Assembly (NCBI GenBank): GCA_009377845.1
Contig: WHTE01000004.1
Coordinates: 1-51,924 of the forward strand
From: Nitrospirales bacterium
Lineage (GTDB): Bacteria > Nitrospirota > Nitrospiria > Nitrospirales > UBA8639
Direction: 5' to 3'
Length of the DNA: 51,924 nt
The notes beneath the pieces were generated by a model. That model did no database searches. It had not been told where the DNA came from and worked only from the letters and a program-made list of their open reading frames with translations. The position numbers were made by a program, and so were the translations under genes. This document shows, in pieces, positions 28,048 through 37,152 of the stretch. How positions within the stretch are numbered: the stretch's first letter is position 1; each line of letters begins with the position of its first letter.

Positions 28048-29470
28048 TCCTCGTGGATTTTTGAAATATCAACGGGAAGGACCTCAACGGCGGCCTATTG
28101 AGCTTCGAGTCAGGGATTGGAAGGAATTTTACGAACCTTTTCCCGACGAAAAGTTAAAAGTTCAAGGGGCCCGCTGTATGGACTGTGGGGTGCCATTTTG
28201 CCAAGGCGTCACTGGCTGTCCTGTGGTCAATCTGATCCCCGAATGGAATGATCTGGTGCATCGAGGCCGATGGAAAGATGCCCTAAAAGCTCTCCATGCG
28301 ACCAATAACTTTCCTGAATTCACCGGACGGTTGTGCCCGGCTCCCTGTGAGTCGGCTTGTGTGTTAGGCATCAATAGCGATCCGGTCTCTATCCGTGTCA
28401 TTGAGTGGAATATCATTGATAAAGGGTTCGAAGAAGGCTGGGTCGAGCCCGTGTTACCAGTTGTCTCCACCGGGAAACGGATCGCGATTGTGGGCTCTGG
28501 TCCAGCCGGGTTAGCGGCGGCCCAACAATTAGTCCGAACTGGTCATGAAGTGACGGTATTTGAGAAAGCTGATCGGATTGGTGGATTGCTTCGCTATGGC
28601 ATTCCCGATTTTAAAATGGAGAAGTGGGTGTTGGACCGGCGTTTGGAACAGATGCGAAAAGAGGGGGTGTTGTTCGAGCCTGGCGTGTGTGTCGGAGTTG
28701 ATATCGACATCAACGCATTACGTCGTGACTATGATGCGGTCCTGCTAGCGATGGGGGCTGAACAACCTCGGGAACTGCCGGTTCCAGGGAGAGATCTCAA
28801 AGGCATTCATCTCGCCATGAACTATCTCACACAACAGAATAAGCGCGTGGCCGGGGATAGCGTGCCGGGAGAACAAATATCGGCTAAAGGCAAACGGGTG
28901 GTGATTATCGGTGGTGGAGATACCGGTTCAGATTGTTTAGGAACTGCTCATCGTCAAGGGTGTGTGGAAGCTCATCAATTTGAGTTGTTACCTGAACCGC
29001 CACCGATGAGGGGTGAGTCCACTCCATGGCCTTTATGGCCGATGCAATTACGAACGTCTCATGCCCATGAGGAAGGATGTGATCGCGAATGGAGTATCTC
29101 AACCACTAAATTTTCTGGTCAGAATGGTCAGGTCATTAAACTGCATGCGACCCGCGTGAAATTTGAGCAGAGCAAGGTAATTCCTGTGCCTGGGTCAGAG
29201 GTAGAGATGGATGCTGACCTGGTGTTATTGGCGATGGGATTTGTGGGGCCGGTGAAAAGCGGCCTGTTGGATTCTCTGGGGCTCCACTATGATCCCCGGG
29301 GTAATGTGGTGGTTGACGAACATTTTATGACCAGTGTGGATGGGGTGTTCGCAACTGGAGACACCAGGCGCGGGGCTTCCTTGATTGTCTGGGCCATCGC
29401 AGAAGGGAGAAAAGCTGCGGCTGGCGTCCACCACTATCTGCAAGCCGGAAAATCCTTTCGGAAACTCTGA
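28040..29470 (+). CDS. gltD: Glutamate synthase small subunit
   Basis: A 476-residue FAD/NADPH and iron-sulfur protein that passes electrons from NADPH to GltB. N-terminal cysteine clusters are [10 protein letters not shown] and CPAPCESAC, the ligands of the 4Fe-4S centres. The FAD-binding [13 protein letters not shown] follows, and [19 protein letters not shown] is the second Rossmann motif for NADPH. The C-terminal [20 protein letters not shown] is family standard. The start is a GTG at 28040 inside the end of gltB, with GGGAGG 10 nt upstream; the overlap indicates coupled translation of the two subunits. Confidence 0.97.
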   Translation: MADPRGFLKYQREGPQRRPIELRVRDWKEFYEPFPDEKLKVQGARCMDCGVPFCQGVTGCPVVNLIPEWNDLVHRGRWKDALKALHATNNFPEFTGRLCPAPCESACVLGINSDPVSIRVIEWNIIDKGFEEGWVEPVLPVVSTGKRIAIVGSGPAGLAAAQQLVRTGHEVTVFEKADRIGGLLRYGIPDFKMEKWVLDRRLEQMRKEGVLFEPGVCVGVDIDINALRRDYDAVLLAMGAEQPRELPVPGRDLKGIHLAMNYLTQQNKRVAGDSVPGEQISAKGKRVVIIGGGDTGSDCLGTAHRQGCVEAHQFELLPEPPPMRGESTPWPLWPMQLRTSHAHEEGCDREWSISTTKFSGQNGQVIKLHATRVKFEQSKVIPVPGSEVEMDADLVLLAMGFVGPVKSGLLDSLGLHYDPRGNVVVDEHFMTSVDGVFATGDTRRGASLIVWAIAEGRKAAAGVHHYLQAGKSFRKL

Positions 29471-29587
29471 TTGTTTTTTCCCCTCTTGGTGTCTTTTTCG
29501 TCCTATTCATCTTTCCGCAATCTCTTTCTCATTCTAAATTCTGAGCTACCAGAGTGCGTTTACGCTCTCTGTAAAAGACCATCACGT

Positions 29588-31054
29588 ATGTCAGGCATTC
29601 ATCAAGAGTTTCTTCGGCGCGCAAGCAGGATTCCATTTTTTGGTCTTGGTTTGTCGGTGGATGTGTATTCTCCGGATATCTTTGAATTATACGAGGAACT
29701 TCAAAATCGGAAAATCTTGATGTCCTATCTCGAAATATTCCATGCAGCTCCCGAGGCCTTAGAGGTCGTTCGAGCGCGGCTTCCAGGCATCCCTCTGGCC
29801 TATCATGCAGAGGGGTTGTGGTTCACTCAGCCTGAATGGGAAACGGCGTATGATTCTCAAGAGCGACTACAGACCGCTGCACGCGATCTCCAAATATTAC
29901 AGGCTCATTGGGTGAATCAGGAATGTGCGACTAAAGAAATAGCTGGCTTTGCCTTTGGGACGTATTTGCCCCCTTTATTTACCGGAGCATCTGCTGAAGT
30001 CACCGCCTATCATACGTGGAAGGCTCAACAGCAGCTTGATCAATGTGATTGGGGTCAACAGGCAGAATCGCCTTTGCTACTCTTGGAGGGACCACCTTTA
30101 AGCTATTTTTCGATAGGTGATATTTCTTATGCGGAATTTTTTACGAGAGTCGTGGCCATGGCGCCTTGTGGGTTGGTGCTGGATTTAGGCCATGTGTGGA
30201 CGGTGTATCGGTATTCGGATGCGTGGAGGAGTCAGGATTTGCAATCATTTTTTGAGGCATTTCTTGAACAGTTCCCCTTGGAGAGGGTAATCCAAATTCA
30301 TATCGCCGGTCTGGATTGCCATCCTACAATACTCAACCGGCTGGCGTCAGGACCGCACCAGAACCCTCCAGCGTGGATTGATGCCCATGAAGCCCCCATC
30401 CCGGAAGAATTACTTCAGCTCTTGGCTCGGGTTGTACGAGAGCCTCGCCTGATCAATCTCAAAGGGATCGCCTTAGAAGTGGATAATAAACAGATATCTC
30501 TCATCTGCCGGGAAGTGAAAACGATAATGGAGATTTTGGAACCGCTTGTTCCTTCGCGGCCCCAGGTGTTTGTGCCTGGCACAGAGGTTCATGGTGAAGA
30601 AGGCCCTCAAGAATGGGATTTTGAACCTTCCAGGGAGATTCGGCACATGTTAACCCGGCAATATATGGACTATGTTGATCTGGTCACGGGAAAAGTTAGA
30701 GGCAGGCTGGACATACCCAAAGCATGGGATGAGGGAGTGGGTAAGGAGCTTGGTTATTATGCCACCCAATATTTGCCCTATGAAATTCTATCATGGGGGG
30801 GAGATGTGAGAGTGATGTTTCCCCAGACTTGCCAATTATTGGATCAACATGGGGTCCGGTTGAACCAATTCGTCGAATTTTGGTTTGCGCATGCTCGAAC
30901 ATCTGAATCTGAGTATGATTTTTTCCTTCTCAAAATTCATCTGTTTGTGGAATTTCTTGATCAGGTGCTTCCCCGTGCTGTTTCCCCGGTCAAGCTGGAA
31001 GCCGAACTCCTTTCCCAAGCTTACGTCATAGCATGCCAGGGCTCACCGGCTTAG
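29588..31054 (+). CDS. DUF692/MNIO-like protein with C-terminal extension
   Basis: A 488-residue protein whose first 290 residues match the DUF692 (multinuclear non-heme iron oxidase, MbnB/TglH-type) barrel. FFGLGLSVDVYSPDIFELY opens it, then YLEIFHAAPE, AYHAEGLWF (His73), LLLEGPPLSYF (Glu167), LVLDLGHVW (Asp199, His202), IQIHIAGLDCH (His238) and WIDAHEAP (Asp265, His267). These are close to the usual metal-ligand positions, although the normal DxNN reads DLGH. Residues about 320-488 form an extra domain I do not recognise. The start at 29588 is the first ATG before the conserved part; upstream text is not protein-like. No small cysteine-rich precursor peptide or DUF2063 partner is adjacent, so it may not be a RiPP enzyme. 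Confidence 0.65.
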   Translation: MSGIHQEFLRRASRIPFFGLGLSVDVYSPDIFELYEELQNRKILMSYLEIFHAAPEALEVVRARLPGIPLAYHAEGLWFTQPEWETAYDSQERLQTAARDLQILQAHWVNQECATKEIAGFAFGTYLPPLFTGASAEVTAYHTWKAQQQLDQCDWGQQAESPLLLLEGPPLSYFSIGDISYAEFFTRVVAMAPCGLVLDLGHVWTVYRYSDAWRSQDLQSFFEAFLEQFPLERVIQIHIAGLDCHPTILNRLASGPHQNPPAWIDAHEAPIPEELLQLLARVVREPRLINLKGIALEVDNKQISLICREVKTIMEILEPLVPSRPQVFVPGTEVHGEEGPQEWDFEPSREIRHMLTRQYMDYVDLVTGKVRGRLDIPKAWDEGVGKELGYYATQYLPYEILSWGGDVRVMFPQTCQLLDQHGVRLNQFVEFWFAHARTSESEYDFFLLKIHLFVEFLDQVLPRAVSPVKLEAELLSQAYVIACQGSPA

Positions 31055-31168
31055 TAACTGTTTTGCTTAAAAAAACAGGATTCTCTTTTAACCTGCGAAA
31101 TCACAAAATGGTAGGAGACAGAATGGGCCAGTTGACGGTCAATAGGGAGCCTCTGCCTGACGGGGAAA

Positions 31169-32083
31169 TTAAAAATTCTTGGCCTGGGCGGCCGCTCCGT
31201 TGGAAAGGACTTGATGAATTTCCTGAATGAGGCGCAATTCGATTTCAGTGATTTCAGATTGGGGAGCGGAGAACATCTGGCCGTTTTTGGAAAGTTTCTC
31301 GAATTCGGCACGGACCCATACGATGGCATGATCGGAGGGCCCCTTCTCAATCGAGAGGAGGTATTGGTTGCGAAATCCTGGTAATTCCAGCGAGGGAGGA
31401 AGCGAGGTTTTACGATCAGTAATATAGATAGCTTGTTGGTCTGTTTGCATGCTGGAAAGAATAGAATAGCCATTTTTAGTAAGGGCCTCTTCAATGATTT
31501 TTGAAACCGAGGAAAAGGAAAAAGGTAATTCCATGGTCTGGCCGCCAATTTGGTGAAGGGTGAGGGCTTTTCGTATCTGGTCTCTTTGGCTCCTGAGCCA
31601 TTTGGTTTCTCCTTCCAGTTTTCGATTTTCTTGTTCTAATGTTTTAATTCTGGCCACGTCCTTTTTCGGACCATTCACCAGTTCGGTCATTTTAGCCTGT
31701 GCGTCTCGAAGTTGTTCCAGGTGTGTGGCTTCGGCATCCCGTAGTTGCTCCTCATACGATTCTGCTGTTTTTCTGGCCTCTTGGTTTAACAAGTTGATTT
31801 GTTGCTGCATAATTCTATTTCCCTCCTGGAGGGAATGAATAACCGACTCCAATTTGGCAATTTGTTTTTTGAGCTTGATATTTTCTTCATGAAGGCCAGA
31901 ATTATCCTGGGAACAACCGGTAAGGAAAAGAAGGAGCATGGCTACTAAAACAGAAAAGACTCTCCCACTCGGCCAGGAGAAAATGCCGGGAATTTGATTG
32001 GATGTTGGGGGGCGCTGTAATGCTGGGATTTTCACCGGCTCAGCGCATCCGTTAATGGGGGGGTTCTGTCCTGATTGGAGCAA
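31169..32083 (-). CDS. Coiled-coil lipoprotein of unknown function
   Basis: About 304 residues. A hydrophobic segment ends in the lipobox LLLFLTGC, so the mature protein is probably anchored through that Cys. It continues with a long charged heptad-like coiled coil (about residues 65-180, HEENIKLKKQIAKLESVIHS) and a C-terminal alpha/beta domain (about 195-300). I do not recognise a catalytic motif. The start is uncertain: TTG at 32083 is the longest, a GTG at 32035 is possible, and no ribosome binding site is convincing. It is convergent with the DUF692-like gene. A structural or envelope-scaffold role is only a guess. Confidence 0.6.
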   Translation of the reverse strand: MLQSGQNPPINGCAEPVKIPALQRPPTSNQIPGIFSWPSGRVFSVLVAMLLLFLTGCSQDNSGLHEENIKLKKQIAKLESVIHSLQEGNRIMQQQINLLNQEARKTAESYEEQLRDAEATHLEQLRDAQAKMTELVNGPKKDVARIKTLEQENRKLEGETKWLRSQRDQIRKALTLHQIGGQTMELPFSFSSVSKIIEEALTKNGYSILSSMQTDQQAIYITDRKTSLPPSLELPGFRNQYLLSIEKGPSDHAIVWVRAEFEKLSKNGQMFSAPQSEITEIELRLIQEIHQVLSNGAAAQAKNF

Positions 32084-32340
32084 ATGGGTACCTTTTATTA
32101 AGTATTTTATGCTTAATCGATGCTTATTTCAAATTTCTGTGTTGAGGAGTTCATGGAGATCAATGATGAGGAGTAATCTGGAAATCTTATTCGGGATTTT
32201 GTAAACCCTAACCGAGAGGGGATGTGCCGCATTCAAGCTGAGCGCCAATCACCGTGGGCGCAAAAGAAGTGATCACCGTGATACAGTTCAAGGGTGAAAC
32301 CTCGCTAGTATGCCTAGTATGCGTTGTTAAGGAGATTTCA

Positions 32341-32979
32341 ATGAATCAGCTCATTCGAAAAACCTTTCCCGTCCCTCCTCTCTCGTGTAATTGTTCGATT
32401 ATCGGTGACAAGGACACAAAACAGGCCATAGTTGTTGATCCCGGAGGAAATCCTGAACGCATACTAGAAGAGATTAATGCCCTGGGATTCACGATCTCTG
32501 CTATTTTGCATACGCATGCCCACTTTGACCATTTCTTAGCCTCCGGTCATATTAAGCACGCGACCGGGGCTCCTCTGTGTTTGCATCCTCAAGACCAGGA
32601 TCTCTGGGAAATGTTAGAAATTCAGTGCCGAATGTTCAGTATTCCTTATGTGCCCGCTCCTCCTCCTGACCGCTGGATTGACGATGGGGCAGAGGTGAGA
32701 GTCGGTCCGTACACAGGGACCGTGATCCATACTCCTGGCCACACTCCTGGTTCGGCATGTTTTTTCTTTGAAAGACAGGGATTGGTGCTCTCTGGGGACA
32801 CCCTATTTCGAGGTGGAATCGGCAGAACGGACCTTTGGGGTGGAGATGGCCAGGCTATTTGTCGATCTATTCGCGAACGATTGTACACGCTCAAGGAAGA
32901 CACGATCGTTATACCCGGACATGGACCTGAATCGTCTATTGGATGGGAACGGGAACATAATATGTTTGTGAATGCGTGA
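32341..32979 (+). CDS. MBL-fold hydrolase, glyoxalase II-like
   Basis: A 212-residue metallo-beta-lactamase-fold enzyme. The metal motif HTHAHFDH at 57-64 contains HxHxDH, VIHTPGHTPGS follows, then LSGDTLFRGGIGRTDL and IPGHGPESSIGWEREHN, the order and spacing of small bacterial glyoxalase II-like hydrolases. The ATG at 32341 follows AAGGAG with 7-nt spacing; the longer frame from 32254 is unlikely. A 9-bp tandem duplication, CTAGTATGC twice (32305-32322), lies just upstream. The substrate is probably a thioester or other small hydrolysable ester; nothing in the neighbourhood decides it. Confidence 0.85.
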   Translation: MNQLIRKTFPVPPLSCNCSIIGDKDTKQAIVVDPGGNPERILEEINALGFTISAILHTHAHFDHFLASGHIKHATGAPLCLHPQDQDLWEMLEIQCRMFSIPYVPAPPPDRWIDDGAEVRVGPYTGTVIHTPGHTPGSACFFFERQGLVLSGDTLFRGGIGRTDLWGGDGQAICRSIRERLYTLKEDTIVIPGHGPESSIGWEREHNMFVNA

Positions 32980-33022
32980 AGATCGTCGATTGTGACCGGC
33001 ATTTTTGCATAGGAGAAAAATC

Positions 33023-33532
33023 ATGAGACACTATTTATTCTTTGGATGGTTGATGTTGTTTCTGGTGCTTACTTTGGGAGAGGAGGTTGCTCCCGTTTCG
33101 GCGACTTCGCGGGAAGTCAAAATTGAAAAAGTTGAAGTCCGGTTTTTACCAATGAGTGCCGTGGTTCTCTTAGCCGTGGGAGATAAAGCCATCTCAATAT
33201 TTGTCGATCCTACCGTGGCTGGCTCTATTCAGGGTGCCCTCACAGGGGAAAAGTTTTCTCGCCCCCTTTCACATGACTTAATGCAGTCCATTCTGAAGAC
33301 CTACGAAGTCCGCGTCGATCGGGTTTTTATTACTCTTCGGGATGGAGTGTTTTACGGGACTCTGACTCTTTCGCAAAACGGCCAACAGCAATTATTTGAT
33401 AGTCGGTCCTCCGATGCAATCGCGCTTGCAGTTCATTTTGATAGCCCGATTTTTGTTGAACGGGAACTGATGGAATCTGCAGGAAAAGCCATGGGACTCG
33501 GAATGGAGACCAAGAAAGATGTTGAGTTATAA
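33023..33532 (+). CDS. Exported DUF151 (bifunctional-nuclease family) protein
   Basis: A 169-residue protein with an N-terminal signal peptide or membrane segment (YLFFGWLMLFLVLTLG, residues 4-19) followed by a DUF151 domain. ISIFVDPTVAGSIQGALTGE, RPLSHDLMQSIL, YGTLTLSQNGQQQLFDSRSSDAIALAVHFDSPIFV are the family hallmarks. Most DUF151 proteins are cytosolic; a secreted form is less common. Start ATG at 33023 follows AGGAG. It begins 43 nt behind the MBL gene and could share its transcript. The nuclease activity described for some members is not established for exported ones. Confidence 0.75.
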   Translation: MRHYLFFGWLMLFLVLTLGEEVAPVSATSREVKIEKVEVRFLPMSAVVLLAVGDKAISIFVDPTVAGSIQGALTGEKFSRPLSHDLMQSILKTYEVRVDRVFITLRDGVFYGTLTLSQNGQQQLFDSRSSDAIALAVHFDSPIFVERELMESAGKAMGLGMETKKDVEL

Positions 33533-33843
33533 GAGAACGTTGGCATGCAAGAGAGAATCCTTCCAAATCATTAAAGCATTTGCCATGAAGATTAAGTTGG
33601 TATAACCACGGAAATTAACGGGAAATGCCTGAGTATCTCTCAAGCATTTTCTGGATCATGGATGAATTTCCTTATGTATCGCTATCGGGAATCTCATCGA
33701 AAAAAACCTTCTTGCGTCGGAAATGTCATATGCTATAAACAATCCTCTTGTCCAAACTAAAACCGTATATAGTTTAGAAAAATTGGCTTGCGTTCTTAGG
33801 TAACAAATTCATTATCAACAAGCTTCTCATGAGGAGGTAGGCG
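33533..33843. other. Intergenic leader upstream of the small cupredoxin
   Basis: 311 bp without a gene on either strand that I can support. AT-rich text lies at 33740-33820, but no promoter hexamers with correct spacing stand out. The last bases hold a very strong ribosome binding site (GAGGAGGTAGGCG) in front of the ATG at 33844, which points to high expression of the cupredoxin. Confidence 0.5.
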
Positions 33844-34341
33844 ATGCACAGAGTGCTTCTATCTGTCCTTTTAAGTGCGGTGATCATTGCGGTCGGTAGT
33901 TCAGTTTCGTTTGCGTTGCAGTCCGGTGGTGTGGAAATTGGTGACCTTGAAACAGGGTCTGTCGTGGGTCAGCCATTTTCAAAGTTGGATGTCGATATTG
34001 AGTTGAATGCCATTGAAATTGCTGGAAAGAAAGTCTGGTATCCCCCGACGGCCATTTTGAACCTTGTTTCTAGTGGAACAGGCGGGAGAGGAGGAAGACC
34101 GGTTTTAGTCAAAGTAACCAATAATATGGATAAGGAACACGGCTTTGATCTTTCTGCGGATTCGGCCTTTGCCGGTCCGACTTCGATGCACATTAAAATT
34201 GTTGTTGGCCCTGGAGAAACCAAATATATTGGGATTCCCATCAGTGATCTCACATATGTCACGTCCAATAATTTATTGGTCTATAAGTGTCAATTGCATG
34301 CTGCCCATCTTGGTGGTCAATTGCTGGTCATGACCAAGTAA
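33844..34341 (+). CDS. Small exported cupredoxin-like protein
   Basis: A 165-residue periplasmic protein: signal peptide MHRVLLSVLLSAVIIAVGSS with AFA-like cleavage near residue 24, then one beta-barrel cupredoxin domain. Likely type 1 copper ligands are His99 (KEHGFDL), Cys149 and His152 in YKCQLHAAHLGGQL; the position three after His152 is His155 rather than the common Met. The strong ribosome binding site and an isolated position with its own terminator suggest a monocistronic, highly expressed gene. It could be a soluble electron carrier for the copper proteins downstream. The family assignment is by fold pattern and ligands only. Confidence 0.72.
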   Translation: MHRVLLSVLLSAVIIAVGSSVSFALQSGGVEIGDLETGSVVGQPFSKLDVDIELNAIEIAGKKVWYPPTAILNLVSSGTGGRGGRPVLVKVTNNMDKEHGFDLSADSAFAGPTSMHIKIVVGPGETKYIGIPISDLTYVTSNNLLVYKCQLHAAHLGGQLLVMTK

Positions 34342-34367
34342 CACAATTCTCGGTCATACTCGTGTAT

Positions 34368-34410
34368 AAAAAAGCCCCATCCCTGTTGTTATAGAGGATG
34401 GGGCTTTTTT
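34368..34410. terminator. Bidirectional rho-independent terminator
   Basis: AGCCCCATCC at 34373-34382 pairs perfectly with GGATGGGGCT at 34396-34405, flanked by an A-run before and T6 after. The A-run on one side and T-run on the other let it serve both the cupredoxin gene and the convergent gene at 34435-34770. Confidence 0.9.
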
Positions 34411-34434
34411 AACACCAGATATAGTTTGAAAAAA

Positions 34435-34770
34435 TTACGCTTCTTCTTCTTCACTACTACAATCCACGTTAGCATCCAACGGAATCTTCTGGGTTGCCAT
34501 TAGCTCTCCTTCAACCACCAATAATAAAAAACGACTTTCTGTCAGCGTTTTGTCAGGCAAATTTCTGAGGCTGGCGTTGATGTCAATAATTATTTCTTCC
34601 TGAGACTGGGTTGAAGTGTTATTGATTACCCAGAAGTACCGGCTTCCCTTTGGGTAGAGGGTAGAGACGAATCTGTCAATGGTGGTCGCAATCGAATGAT
34701 GTGCGGGTTCACTGACAGACGGAAAGAAAACAAATGAAATCAATAAAATGAGAGTTGGGAGGTAGCGCAT
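34435..34770 (-). CDS. Small exported protein of unknown function
   Basis: A 111-residue protein with a clear signal peptide (MRYLPTLILLISFVFFPSVSE) and an acidic tail ending in SSEEEEA. The ATG at 34770 follows GGAGGGG with good spacing; the frame reaches 34884 but the upstream part is not signal-like. I recognise no family. A short direct repeat (GTATGTAGTGA twice, 34784-34805) lies just upstream of the ribosome binding site. It is convergent with the cupredoxin gene across a shared terminator. Confidence 0.55.
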   Translation of the reverse strand: MRYLPTLILLISFVFFPSVSEPAHHSIATTIDRFVSTLYPKGSRYFWVINNTSTQSQEEIIIDINASLRNLPDKTLTESRFLLLVVEGELMATQKIPLDANVDCSSEEEEA

Positions 34771-35020
34771 GTGACCCCTCCAAGTATGTAGTGAGTATGT
34801 AGTGAGTTTTACCTTTTGATTGAGGGGGGACATTGGGCTGGGCCACTTCATGACATGTCTCACGTTGGCTGCAATCGAATGCATTATAGTGATATCTTAT
34901 CTATTGTTTAGCCAATTGAGCAAATGGAAAACCCAAGACAAATCAGTCAGGTAGGGGGCAAAGGTTCCGGCCTTGAGCCAGAGACCATTTTCAGAATAAT
35001 TTAGGATAATAAAACATACG

Positions 35021-35518
35021 ATGCTGTCGTTTCTTCGATTGAAAGGTGTGGGCGATAAAAAACGAATATTTTTTCTTTTGGTTATGGCTTTGCTCTTGAT
35101 TTCGGGGGCCTTGCTGTTTAATGCTCCAGAGCAAACACAGGTCATCAATATAAACTTTCCCGGTGGTGCTGTGTTGAAAGCGGAGGTCGCCGATACTCCG
35201 GAAAAACTGCTATTTGGATTGGCCTTTAGAAATGTACTCCCTTCCGATGAAGGGATGGTATATATTTTTGAGGAATCAGGACCCCATCGGGTTTGGACAA
35301 AGGAGTTTCAATTTCCCATAGATGTGATTTGGGTGGATGAGAGTAAAATAGTGGTGCATGTGGTTGAAAAGGCTCCTCCATGCATTGAAAGCCGATGTCC
35401 TTGGTATGGGCCCCCTCCTCAAAATGCGCGTTATGTCATTGAGGCCAATGCTGGATTTGTGGAACAAGCAAAAGTGGCAATAGGAGCACAATTGAAATTC
35501 ACGATGTATGTCTCCTGA
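35021..35518 (+). CDS. Exported DUF192 protein
   Basis: A 165-residue protein with a membrane or signal segment (IFFLLVMALLLISGALLF, about residues 16-33) and a DUF192 domain. Visible family text is LLFGLAFRN, GMVYIFEESGPHRVWTKEF, PIDVIWVDE, and the C-terminal PPCIESRCPWYGPPPQNARYV followed by a short strand. The function of DUF192 is unknown; it is often secreted. It is the first gene of a run with the Rieske protein (2 nt gap), the chagasin-like protein and the aminotransferase. Confidence 0.8.
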   Translation: MLSFLRLKGVGDKKRIFFLLVMALLLISGALLFNAPEQTQVININFPGGAVLKAEVADTPEKLLFGLAFRNVLPSDEGMVYIFEESGPHRVWTKEFQFPIDVIWVDESKIVVHVVEKAPPCIESRCPWYGPPPQNARYVIEANAGFVEQAKVAIGAQLKFTMYVS

Positions 35519-35520
35519 AA

Positions 35521-35922
35521 GTGAAACCGGGATTGATTGTTCCGATTGAGAGTAGTATGGACCTCACGAAACATGAACCGATTAGTCCCAAGGAGGGATT
35601 TATTTTTGTTGCGAAACTGGAGGATATCCCCAAGGGAAAGGGGCGTGTATTCAAGGTGGAAGGCAAAAGTCTGGCAGTCTTTCGAATTGATGATCGGTGC
35701 TTTGCCATAAATGATATCTGCCCGCATCAAGGAGCCTCTTTGGGTAAAGGAAGGTTGAAGGGTTTTGTCGTTTCTTGTCCGTGGCATCATCAACAGTTTG
35801 ATATTCGTTCGGGATTTGGCCCGGATGGGGGCGGGTACTGTGTGGTCAATTATGAAGTGATGGTAAATAAAGGAAATGTCTTTGTTTGCCTGGAAAGGCG
35901 TGATTGGTTGACAGGAAAGTAA
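35521..35922 (+). CDS. Rieske-type [2Fe-2S] protein
   Basis: A 133-residue soluble Rieske domain. The cluster ligands are in CPHQGASLGKG (Cys67, His69) and SCPWHHQQFD (Cys86, His89), and the fold matches the small nitrite-reductase (NirD-like) or biphenyl-dioxygenase ferredoxin type. There is no signal peptide or transmembrane anchor, so it is cytoplasmic and not part of a bc complex. GTG at 35521 lies 2 nt after the previous stop; an ATG at 35557 is the alternative. No dioxygenase or nitrite reductase gene is adjacent, so the partner is unknown. Confidence 0.85.
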   Translation: MKPGLIVPIESSMDLTKHEPISPKEGFIFVAKLEDIPKGKGRVFKVEGKSLAVFRIDDRCFAINDICPHQGASLGKGRLKGFVVSCPWHHQQFDIRSGFGPDGGGYCVVNYEVMVNKGNVFVCLERRDWLTGK

Positions 35923-35969
35923 TTTTATACACTTTTTCATCGCCAGCGAGAAATAGCCAGGTTGAGAGA

Positions 35970-36284
35970 ATGAATACAGATCAAGTTGATACAAAAACGA
36001 TTCAGGTCTTTCAATTGGCCACTTTTGTTGTTCATTTGTGGGAGGATCGGACCCGCGGTGAACAATGGGTGCCAACATATGACCCCAAAGCGTTGGGATT
36101 GGTTGGAGATGATTTTCTTCGAACCGTCAGCAATAATGCTGTAGATTCCGGTCGGCGATCTTTTGCATTTCAGGCGTTGGAACCAGGAAGGCATTGTTTG
36201 GAGTTTAGTAAAAGGATGGCTTGGAAGTTTACGTCGGAAGATCGACGGGTCTATCAGGTCATCATACTCCCAACCCCTTCCTGA
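35970..36284 (+). CDS. Chagasin-like (I42) protease-inhibitor-fold protein
   Basis: A 104-residue protein without a signal peptide. VVHLWEDRTRGEQWVPTYDP, then SGRRSFAFQALEPGRHCLEF and RMAWKFTSEDRRVYQVIIL follow the order of chagasin-family inhibitors of cysteine proteases: the G-x-W loop, the beta-strand with F-x-F, and the R-x-W loop. Chagasins are usually 110-130 residues, and the usual NPTTGY-type loop reads DRTRGEQW, so the call is tentative. It is 47 nt after the Rieske gene and 13 nt before the aminotransferase gene. Confidence 0.45.
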   Translation: MNTDQVDTKTIQVFQLATFVVHLWEDRTRGEQWVPTYDPKALGLVGDDFLRTVSNNAVDSGRRSFAFQALEPGRHCLEFSKRMAWKFTSEDRRVYQVIILPTPS

Positions 36285-36297
36285 ACGAAGATACAGC

Positions 36298-37152
36298 ATG
36301 CCGGATATTGGTTATCTCAATGGGCAATTTTCCCCACTGAAAGAGATTAGGATTTCGCCGGACGATCGCGGATTCCTGTTTGGCGACGGGGTTTATGAAG
36401 TTATTCGCGCCTATCATGGGGTACCTGCCTTTTGGGGTGAGCATTTCGCCAGATTGGTCAGGAGTGCCAGAGAAATCCAACTTACTTTTTCTTTAGAACA
36501 AACTGACTTTCAACGTCTCCTGCTCTCCGGTCTTCAGCAGAGCGGGTATCGGGAGGGTAAGATTTATATTCAGGTGACCAGAGGAGTTGCTCCGCGAGAG
36601 CATATTTTCCCATCCAAAGGAGAACCCACGGTCTTTTTATCATTTCGGAAAATGGTCTCCTTGCCAACGGAGGTATGCCAACGGGGTGTGAGTGCCATTA
36701 CCCTGCCTGATATTCGGTGGGACCGCTGTGATATCAAAAGCCTCAATTTGCTTCCCAACGTGTTGGCTAAGCAAAAAGCTCAGGAGGCCAATGCTTTTGA
36801 GGCGATTTTTGTGAGAGACGGATGGGTGAACGAAGGGGCTACGAGCAATATCTTTGTGGTGAAAAATGGTGTGACCATCACACCGGAACGCAATCATTTT
36901 GTTCTAGCGGGTGTAACCCAACAACAGGTGGTGACGTTGGCTCAGGCAAAGGGCCAGGACGTCCAATTTCGACCAGTTCCTATTTCGGATCTGTTCCAGT
37001 CCGATGAAGTCTTTCTCGTGGGCACAACAATAGAGGTTCTGCCGGTCATTCAAGTGAATGGGCAACCTATCCGGGATGGAAAGCCTGGTCCCATTACCAC
37101 TGCTCTGCAGCAGCAATTTGCCACGCATGTTTCTGGCCTCACCCTTTCTTAA
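36298..37152 (+). CDS. D-amino acid aminotransferase (class IV)
   Basis: A 284-residue fold-type IV PLP enzyme, the family length. RGFLFGDGVYEVIRAY opens the fold and CDIKSLNLLPNVLAKQKA carries the PLP-binding Lys147; EGATSNIFVVKNG follows. These match D-alanine aminotransferase more closely than branched-chain aminotransferase. The D-amino acids made could feed peptidoglycan; a cytosolic role is expected. The ATG at 36298 is the natural start. It ends the DUF192, Rieske, chagasin unit. Confidence 0.85.
   Translation: MPDIGYLNGQFSPLKEIRISPDDRGFLFGDGVYEVIRAYHGVPAFWGEHFARLVRSAREIQLTFSLEQTDFQRLLLSGLQQSGYREGKIYIQVTRGVAPREHIFPSKGEPTVFLSFRKMVSLPTEVCQRGVSAITLPDIRWDRCDIKSLNLLPNVLAKQKAQEANAFEAIFVRDGWVNEGATSNIFVVKNGVTITPERNHFVLAGVTQQQVVTLAQAKGQDVQFRPVPISDLFQSDEVFLVGTTIEVLPVIQVNGQPIRDGKPGPITTALQQQFATHVSGLTLS

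Noticed and set aside
31055-31080. Hairpin CTGTTTT...AAAACAG after the MNIO-like gene
   Set aside because: AT-only stem without GC core, too weak to call a terminator.
32305-32322. Tandem duplication CTAGTATGC x2
   Set aside because: A single 9-bp duplication, no sign of a mobile element.
34784-34805. Tandem repeat GTATGTAGTGA x2
   Set aside because: Two 11-bp copies only; too short to call a repeat family or CRISPR.
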